Origin: Geobacillus genomosp. 3
GTDB taxonomy: Bacteria; Bacillota; Bacilli; Bacillales; Anoxybacillaceae
DNA length: 64,000 nucleotides
NCBI RefSeq assembly: GCF_000445995.2
Contig: NC_022080.4
Location: forward strand, 496,001-560,000
Direction of reading: 5' to 3'
The notes beneath the pieces were generated by a model, which saw only the letters and a program-made list of their open reading frames with translations, had not been told where the DNA came from and searched no databases. Of this stretch, positions 58,953 to 64,000 are shown one piece after another (within the stretch, counting starts at the first letter, position 1; each line of letters opens with the position of its first letter). The translations under genes were made by a program, and so were the position numbers.

Positions 58953-59357
58953 ATGATCGTTTCCATTAAAAAGCTGATCGAAACGACCGCCGCAACTGAA
59001 ACAAAGGCGAGACAGCTCGCCGGGACCGGAACGGACGAGCCGACATGGGCTCGCTACTTAGAAGAGACCCGCCGGCAGCAGAAGCTTTGGCAATATGTGC
59101 ATTATTTAGTGTCCGGCGCTAACGTGGAATGCCATGAAGGAAGAGGGCGAAAAGAAACGGGGGCCAGCCGTTTGGACTTGCTGCAATCCTTGGCGGAAGC
59201 AGAATGGGAAAAGGCAAAGTTATGCCGGGACATTTGCGGACGATTGGATGGTGCGGCCAAACAGGCGGCCAGCCAAGTAGTTCGTCAGGCGCTTCAGTAC
59301 AGCCGTGAGTTTTGGGCTATGGCACAAGATGAGCTAATTCGGCAAACAGCTGATTAA
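58953..59357 (+). CDS. Hypothetical helical protein, 134 residues
   Basis: A soluble protein with three long helices (residues 1-25, 33-55 and 75-130) and a middle loop VECHEGRGRKETG. The pattern resembles ferritin-like or DinB-like helical bundles but lacks clear metal ligands. ATG 58953 follows GGAAGGAG. Its last 41 bp overlap the 3' end of the convergent yheC/yheD-type gene. Not recognised. Confidence 0.7.
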   Translation: MIVSIKKLIETTAATETKARQLAGTGTDEPTWARYLEETRRQQKLWQYVHYLVSGANVECHEGRGRKETGASRLDLLQSLAEAEWEKAKLCRDICGRLDGAAKQAASQVVRQALQYSREFWAMAQDELIRQTAD

Positions 59358-60489
59358 GCCGCCTGAGACGCTGCGTTTCAATTTCCGGTTCGTCAAACAC
59401 CATCGGTTTGGCGTTCATTTCATAAACGTACAGCTGCCGTTCGCGGCCGACACCGATGTCGGCGGAAAATTCGCCGACAAAGCCGAACCGCTCGCTAAGG
59501 CGTTCACCGCTAAGGGCAATCAGTTGCCCGAGCGCCTGTTCGTCGATGCGTTCTTTGACTTCTGTGTATGGCAATACGGTTCCACCATGAAAAGTGTGGG
59601 TGGTCAGCGACTGCGTTCCGGCAAGGCGGACACCGACGCCGGTAATCGTGTAGCGGCCGCGCTGCCAATGAGCAAGCACGCGCAAATCGTAACGGCGGCC
59701 GTTCCACGTATCGGTGTCAGCTGCTGCTTGGACAATGTAACGACAAGATTGGAGAAGGGGCGCCAGCTCATCGAGCGCCCTCAACCGTTTTTGGCCGCGG
59801 GGAGATTCGCATATGGCCGCCGCCCCAGGCAAGGCGGTGAGGCGGAATAAGCCGTTTCCTCTTGACCCGCTATCTTGTTTGACATAGATGCAGCTGTATT
59901 GATCAAGCCAAGCACGCACGTCATCCACCGTGTCAACAAGTGCAGTCGGCAACAAGTACGGCCAAAGCCGACGGTCAGTCCGCAATGTGTCGTAAACGTC
60001 CGACTTGCGGAAAAAGGAGCGGTTGACGAGCGGGATGCCGCGAGCGGCAAGCCGGGCCGCTGCTGTTTGAAACGGCTCGCTTTGTTCTTCCTCGCGGCTT
60101 TTTACCCGGTTGTAGACGGCGTCTGGCAACGGGGTAAACGATTCGACAAAACGCTCGAGCGCCGGGACGAATACATAGCCGGAGACCGTTTTCTCACCGA
60201 TGCCGGCTGCTGTGCTGACGATGGTGATCCCGCCATTAGCATGGAACGAGCGGATGACAGTCTCAAGCCACGGCTTTCTCCCGCCAAGCAAAGCCGGAAT
60301 GGACGATTCGCTCACCAAAATGCCGACAAGCGGTCCGACCCGCCCGCCTTGTGCGCGAACGGCAAAAGTAAGATCGGGAAGAGAAGCGGTGAAGACGAGC
60401 TGGCCGCTGCCAAATCGATAAAGCCCGCCCGCTTCCTTGCAAACCCACTCGCCCGTGTCGCGCCGATAGCCGATCACGATCATGGCCAA
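59317..60489 (-). CDS. YheC/YheD-family endospore coat-associated protein, paralogue 4
   Basis: A 390-residue member of the YheC/YheD ATP-grasp family. ATP-grasp marks are YVKQDSGSRGNGLFRL (ATP-binding Lys and loop), RYDLRVLAHWQRGRYTITGVGVRLAG, SADIGVGRERQLYVYEMNAKPMVFDEP (metal-binding Glu and Asn). The N-terminal third is shared with the paralogues. Start 60489 overlaps the preceding gene by 10 bp. It is the last of four tandem genes on this strand. The ligated substrates are unknown; association with the spore coat is known for B. subtilis relatives. Confidence 0.85.
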   Translation of the reverse strand: MAMIVIGYRRDTGEWVCKEAGGLYRFGSGQLVFTASLPDLTFAVRAQGGRVGPLVGILVSESSIPALLGGRKPWLETVIRSFHANGGITIVSTAAGIGEKTVSGYVFVPALERFVESFTPLPDAVYNRVKSREEEQSEPFQTAAARLAARGIPLVNRSFFRKSDVYDTLRTDRRLWPYLLPTALVDTVDDVRAWLDQYSCIYVKQDSGSRGNGLFRLTALPGAAAICESPRGQKRLRALDELAPLLQSCRYIVQAAADTDTWNGRRYDLRVLAHWQRGRYTITGVGVRLAGTQSLTTHTFHGGTVLPYTEVKERIDEQALGQLIALSGERLSERFGFVGEFSADIGVGRERQLYVYEMNAKPMVFDEPEIETQRLRRLNQLFAELAHLVP

Positions 60490-61829
60490 AGCGCCTCTGG
60501 TTCGGTGATGGCCGTTTTGCTTAGGTGGACGGCATAAGCGAGCGGCAGCAGCGACGTGCGCTCATCTGCCTCCTTAAGCCCTGGATGCTTAAAAATTGAG
60601 CGCCCTGGTTTGGAGTTGGCTTCGAACATCCAAATTTTCCCCTGTTTATCCACACCGAGGTCAAAGCCGATTTCACCGATCAAAGTTTCCGATGTTTCGT
60701 CAAGGCAGCGGCTAAGTGTAAGAGCGGCGTTATGCAGACGTGCCAACACGGTTTCGCGCTGGGCAGTGTCCGGAAAAATGTCTTCGAGTGTTTTAACGAT
60801 TCCGCCGCTGTTCATATGAGTGGTGATGCTTTGCCTTCCGGCGATTTTGGCCGCGATGGCGCTCACTTGCCATTGGCCGTATTCATTTTTATTAGTATGG
60901 ACGCGAAAATCCGTCGGCCGGCCATTGACGGTCATGAGCGGCACAGCCTGCTGAATGACGCAGCGATGCAGTGGCGCCTCGGCAAGCAAATAATGCCATA
61001 GTGCCATGGCAGTTGGAAACAGGGCGGTTTTCGTTTCCCCTTGTTCATCGCGAAAACGGCATTCGTATACATTGTTTTTTTGGGCCAAATGGTAGATGCC
61101 GCGGCCGAGGCTCCCATCCGCCGGTTTCACATACGCTTCCGTGTAGCGGGTGAGAAACTGTTCGACTGTCTGCCATGTAATATGGGCAGATGTCGCTGGC
61201 AAGTACGGTCGCGCTTCGCGATGGGTGGCGAGTTGACGGTAAATATCCCATTTGTTGAAAAAATGACCATTAAACACCGGAATGCCATAAGCGGTTTGCA
61301 ACGTCTCGGTGATCGTTTGAAACATTTCGTTATTTTCAATGCGCCGGTTTGGCAGGCGGTTGTAAATAACGGTCGGCAATGGCACCGTATGGCGCTCCCA
61401 ACCGCGTTCCGTATAAAAATAGCCGTTGATCATTCCGTTTTCCCAGTCGATATGGGAAGGGCCGAACAAAAAAGCGAATCCGCCGACTTGTTTCTCTTGC
61501 GCTAACAGTTTGGCGAAGAAAAAACTGCGCCCCCCGACCGGCCGCTGAAGCGACTTTGTAAATCCGGCGGTGAAAACGCCGACAAGCGGACCGAAATGGA
61601 CGGCTTCCGCGGTTAAAAAGACGTGGACGTTAGCGGCAAACGGAATGGATAGGCGCCGGGCGACGTCACTTGTGATGACCACGCGGTCGGTGAGCGCGGA
61701 AGAGGAAACAATCCGGCACGGGACAAGCACGCTGCCAAACGCAGCTGCCGTTTGTCCGTTTGCTTGAAGCGAGGCGGGCAAGGTGACCGTGTTCTCCCCG
61801 TTTTTGTCAATGATGAATTCATAGGTCAT
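60480..61829 (-). CDS. yheD: YheC/YheD-family protein, paralogue 3 (YheD-like)
   Basis: A 449-residue ATP-grasp protein; its length equals B. subtilis YheD (about 450), and the extra N-terminal 90 residues set it apart from the neighbours. ATP-grasp parts: YVKPADGSLGRGIYHLAQ, RPTDFRVHTNKNEYGQWQVSAIAAKIAG, IGEIGFDLGVDKQGKIWMFE then ANSKPGRSIF. ATG 61829 follows GGGGGAAC. It overlaps the preceding gene by 4 bp, so all four are probably translated from one mRNA. Confidence 0.88.
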   Translation of the reverse strand: MTYEFIIDKNGENTVTLPASLQANGQTAAAFGSVLVPCRIVSSSALTDRVVITSDVARRLSIPFAANVHVFLTAEAVHFGPLVGVFTAGFTKSLQRPVGGRSFFFAKLLAQEKQVGGFAFLFGPSHIDWENGMINGYFYTERGWERHTVPLPTVIYNRLPNRRIENNEMFQTITETLQTAYGIPVFNGHFFNKWDIYRQLATHREARPYLPATSAHITWQTVEQFLTRYTEAYVKPADGSLGRGIYHLAQKNNVYECRFRDEQGETKTALFPTAMALWHYLLAEAPLHRCVIQQAVPLMTVNGRPTDFRVHTNKNEYGQWQVSAIAAKIAGRQSITTHMNSGGIVKTLEDIFPDTAQRETVLARLHNAALTLSRCLDETSETLIGEIGFDLGVDKQGKIWMFEANSKPGRSIFKHPGLKEADERTSLLPLAYAVHLSKTAITEPEALWP

Positions 61830-62893
61830 CGACTGTTCCCCCCGCCCGCCAAAAACAAACAGTAGCGGAGCGGCGCTTCATAAATGCCGTTTTGTTGCTC
61901 CGCAGAGAGGATGTTGACGACTTTTCTCCCTGGTTTGGAATTCACATCCAAAATCCAGACCGCCCCGTTGTCGGCCACGCCAAGATCTAAGCCAATCTCA
62001 AACAGTGGGCCGAACTCACTGTCGATATAAGTTGGCAGTGTGCGGATGATCGTTTCGATACTATCAAGCACGACGATGCGCTTTGGAGACGGCAGGCAAT
62101 CAAGCCAATCCGCAAATGGCCGAATATCGGCCCCAGCGCGGACGTTGGCCACCCACGTTCCCGCGTGCCCGATCCGCACGGCCCGCACTTGTTCGATCCA
62201 ACGGCCGGTTTCATCTTTTTGCAATAAAACGCGAAGATCAAACGGTTCGTTCGCCGGAGTGGACAGTGAAAGAAGCGGCTGCAGCGCGTAGCCGTCGCGG
62301 CGGTTCAACGAGGTGACAAGCTGATCCAGTTCTCTCCGGCGGGTGATGACCGCCCGTTCTTTGCCGCTCCCGTCTTGGACGGATAACGTTTTCCCTTTTT
62401 TTTGGATAACGTAAATACCGCGTCCGGCGGAACCGTGCACCGGCTTGGCAATGACGGCCTGTTCGCGACGGAGAAGCTCGAGCATGTCATCAGCGCGTTC
62501 GAGACGGACGGTCGGCGGCACATACGCCGACAGAAGCGGATGGGCCGAAAGCGATTCGTACACCTCCCACTTGTTGGGCAGGCCATAGCCTAAAAAGACC
62601 AAGTCAGGCCGCTGCTTTAGCCAACGCATTATCGGTTTCGCTTTTTTCGAACGATCGTCATGGCCGTAAAAGCAACGGTCGTATAAAAACGGTGGAATGG
62701 GAAAGACGGCATCCGCCCATTCGTTCGTCTCTTCCTGAAAGACAAAGCCGTGAACGTGTTCCGTCTGTGGGTCAATATTCAGCGGCGAAAAACGGCAAAC
62801 CGAAATGCCGTAGCGCCCGGCGCGTTTAGCCACTTCGGTGCAATAGCCGCGGTCTTGCTGTTCGTCAAGGGTGACAAAACCGAGTGAAATCAA
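61826..62893 (-). CDS. YheC/YheD-family protein, paralogue 2
   Basis: A 355-residue paralogue with AKPVHGSAGRGIYVIQKKG, PFDLRVLLQKDETGRWIEQVRAVRIG and FEIGLDLGVADNGAVWILDV then NSKPGRKV. The start is TTG 62893, 7 bp after GGGAGTG. Six bp separate it from the upstream gene. The final Glu-to-Asp change in WILDVNSKPGR is at the metal site and should be compared among paralogues. Confidence 0.86.
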   Translation of the reverse strand: MISLGFVTLDEQQDRGYCTEVAKRAGRYGISVCRFSPLNIDPQTEHVHGFVFQEETNEWADAVFPIPPFLYDRCFYGHDDRSKKAKPIMRWLKQRPDLVFLGYGLPNKWEVYESLSAHPLLSAYVPPTVRLERADDMLELLRREQAVIAKPVHGSAGRGIYVIQKKGKTLSVQDGSGKERAVITRRRELDQLVTSLNRRDGYALQPLLSLSTPANEPFDLRVLLQKDETGRWIEQVRAVRIGHAGTWVANVRAGADIRPFADWLDCLPSPKRIVVLDSIETIIRTLPTYIDSEFGPLFEIGLDLGVADNGAVWILDVNSKPGRKVVNILSAEQQNGIYEAPLRYCLFLAGGGNSR

Positions 62894-62899
62894 CGTCGT

Positions 62900-63976
62900 T
62901 CACTCCCTTTCCTCCATCAATGCTAAACAATAGTCCATAACTGCTTTCGCCGACGGACGAACGGATTGTGGAGAGGCTGTCGGTTCCGTCTGTTTCGACG
63001 GTTTTGTGTTCACTTCAATGATCCAAGGATGGTCATGGACATCAATCGCGAGATCGATCCCCAACTCCCCATACAGCCCTTCCGCTTCAAGCGTCAGCAC
63101 GGCCGCCGCTTCCAACGCAATTTCTTTGAGAAGCTGTTTTTTCTGGAAAGCGTCTGATGCTGTGTACCATTCTCGCAATACGGGATTGACCGCCATCAGT
63201 TCCCCGCCCCGAGCGAGATTGGCGACAAACTGATGGGGCGGCGCCACACGGGCGACCGCTGAGGTAACACGCCAATCATTGTTGCGAACGCGATGGCAAA
63301 GAAGCCGGAAATCGACCGGGCGGCCGTCAAATGTGCGGAGATCAAGCCCTTGTTGAATGATCATTGTCGTCTTCGTTCGTTGCCGCAAAGCGGAAACTAC
63401 ATGGTCTATCGAGCTGTATATGGCTGTCGAAGCGGAAGTGGAGTGGCGAAGACAAATTCCGCCATCCAAACGTTCAAGGCAGAAAATCCCTCGCCCTTGG
63501 CTGCCGTGGATCGGTTTGAGAAAGACGGATGGGAAGGCGGCCAAAAAGGCTTCAAGCGTGTGTTCGTTGTTCCATAATGCCGTTTTGGGCAAATAGGGAT
63601 GCAAGTACTCGTGCCGCTCGAAATAGCGATGCACTTCCCATTTATGCAAAAAACGGCGATTGAATATCGTTCCCCCTTCCTCGGCAAGCCGGGTGAGCAG
63701 CCCGGTGAACAAAGGAGTATATTCCGATTGGCGCGAGTGGAGCCGGTTGTAGATGACATCAGCCGGAGGAACATCTCGTTTCCTCCACTCACCGCCAACC
63801 CATTGATAGCCTATGTGCTGCAAATAAAGCGACGGCGATGTGACGTAAACAAAGAGGCCGCGCTCTTCCCCGTATTGCGCCAGTTCCTCGCAAAAACGAT
63901 GGATGGAGCCAAAATATGTTTGTTCACTTGTTTCCTTCATTTCCGTCAGCACGGCAACGGTTCGTTGTTCGTTCAT
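62900..63976 (-). CDS. yheC: YheC/YheD-family protein, paralogue 1 (YheC-like)
   Basis: A 358-residue paralogue, close to B. subtilis YheC in length (about 360). ATP-grasp parts: LKPIHGSQGRGIFCLERLDG, RPVDFRLLCHRVRNNDWRVTSAVARV and LGIDLAIDVHDHPWIIEVNTKPSKQ. The first gene of the four visible ones; the start at 63976 has AGGGACTG upstream. The operon promoter lies beyond or at the window edge. Confidence 0.86.
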   Translation of the reverse strand: MNEQRTVAVLTEMKETSEQTYFGSIHRFCEELAQYGEERGLFVYVTSPSLYLQHIGYQWVGGEWRKRDVPPADVIYNRLHSRQSEYTPLFTGLLTRLAEEGGTIFNRRFLHKWEVHRYFERHEYLHPYLPKTALWNNEHTLEAFLAAFPSVFLKPIHGSQGRGIFCLERLDGGICLRHSTSASTAIYSSIDHVVSALRQRTKTTMIIQQGLDLRTFDGRPVDFRLLCHRVRNNDWRVTSAVARVAPPHQFVANLARGGELMAVNPVLREWYTASDAFQKKQLLKEIALEAAAVLTLEAEGLYGELGIDLAIDVHDHPWIIEVNTKPSKQTEPTASPQSVRPSAKAVMDYCLALMEERE

Positions 63977-64000
63977 CGCAGTCCCTCATTTGCGCATTCG

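Overview
The window is about 64 kb of chromosome from a thermophilic Bacillaceae, almost certainly Geobacillus. The evidence is gene order that matches Bacillus subtilis blocks (queG-yhbB-trmL-prkA-yhbH; yhcT-yhcU-yhcV; dctBSRP; tenA-ykoEDC-tenI-thiOSGF), sporulation genes (prkA, yhbH, spoVR, an alpha/beta SASP, four YheC/YheD coat-associated ATP-grasp genes), a CydS subunit matching the one described for Geobacillus cytochrome bd, and an alpha-glucosidase very close to Geobacillus GSJ.

Region by region: 1-2479 is a tRNA cluster (18 tRNA loci, the first truncated by the window edge), probably the tail of an rRNA operon. It is interrupted by an unusual family of about 147-bp units, each made of the 5' part of a tRNA gene plus a hairpin-forming element, placed directly upstream of the intact copy of the same tRNA (Thr twice, Gly three times). 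A fourth locus, upstream of tRNA-Lys, carries a diverged copy with compensatory stem changes. 2480-2657 holds the tRNA terminator and a candidate small RNA with its own promoter and terminator. 2658-10.5 kb holds queG, an amidase, trmL, prkA/yhbH and a lipoprotein. 10.5-16.5 kb holds an autoregulated LacI-type regulator and a complete dicarboxylate uptake module (DctS/DctR, DctB, DctP with a cre site). 16.6-19.5 kb is a phoX-tatA-tatC operon behind Pho boxes. 19.7-31.3 kb is housekeeping: reductase, peptidase, CorC-type protein, pseudouridine synthase, BdbC with a thiol oxidoreductase, CBS protein, phosphoglucomutase, DedA and SpoVR. 31.3-34.1 kb is a cytochrome bd operon, with two exact TGTGA-N6-TCACA sites, a 30-residue upstream ORF, cydA, cydB and cydS. 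34.5-36.5 kb carries two riboswitch-controlled transcripts: guanidine-I before a Gdx exporter, and yybP-ykoY (manganese) before a DUF1232 gene and a TerC-family gene. 37-45.9 kb holds cstA/ybdD, panE, alpha-glucosidase, a YfiT-like protein, an ABC exporter remnant, an MFS transporter and an rRNA-methyltransferase-like gene. 46.0-53.6 kb is a nine-gene thiamin operon under a TPP riboswitch. 53.6-64 kb holds a decayed IS200/IS605-like end, a CNNM/CBS membrane protein, an ssp gene, msmX, a PucR-type regulator and the four yheC/yheD paralogues.

The genes work as several self-contained circuits. Thiamin is salvaged and imported (TenA, YkoEDC) and its thiazole half is made (ThiO, ThiS, ThiG, ThiF, TenI) under one riboswitch. 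The phosphatase PhoX is encoded with the Tat translocase it needs. Dicarboxylates are sensed by DctS with DctB and imported by DctP. The least explained structure is the tRNA-half repeat family at 59-2010. Many starts in this window are TTG or GTG preceded by a strong Shine-Dalgarno sequence.
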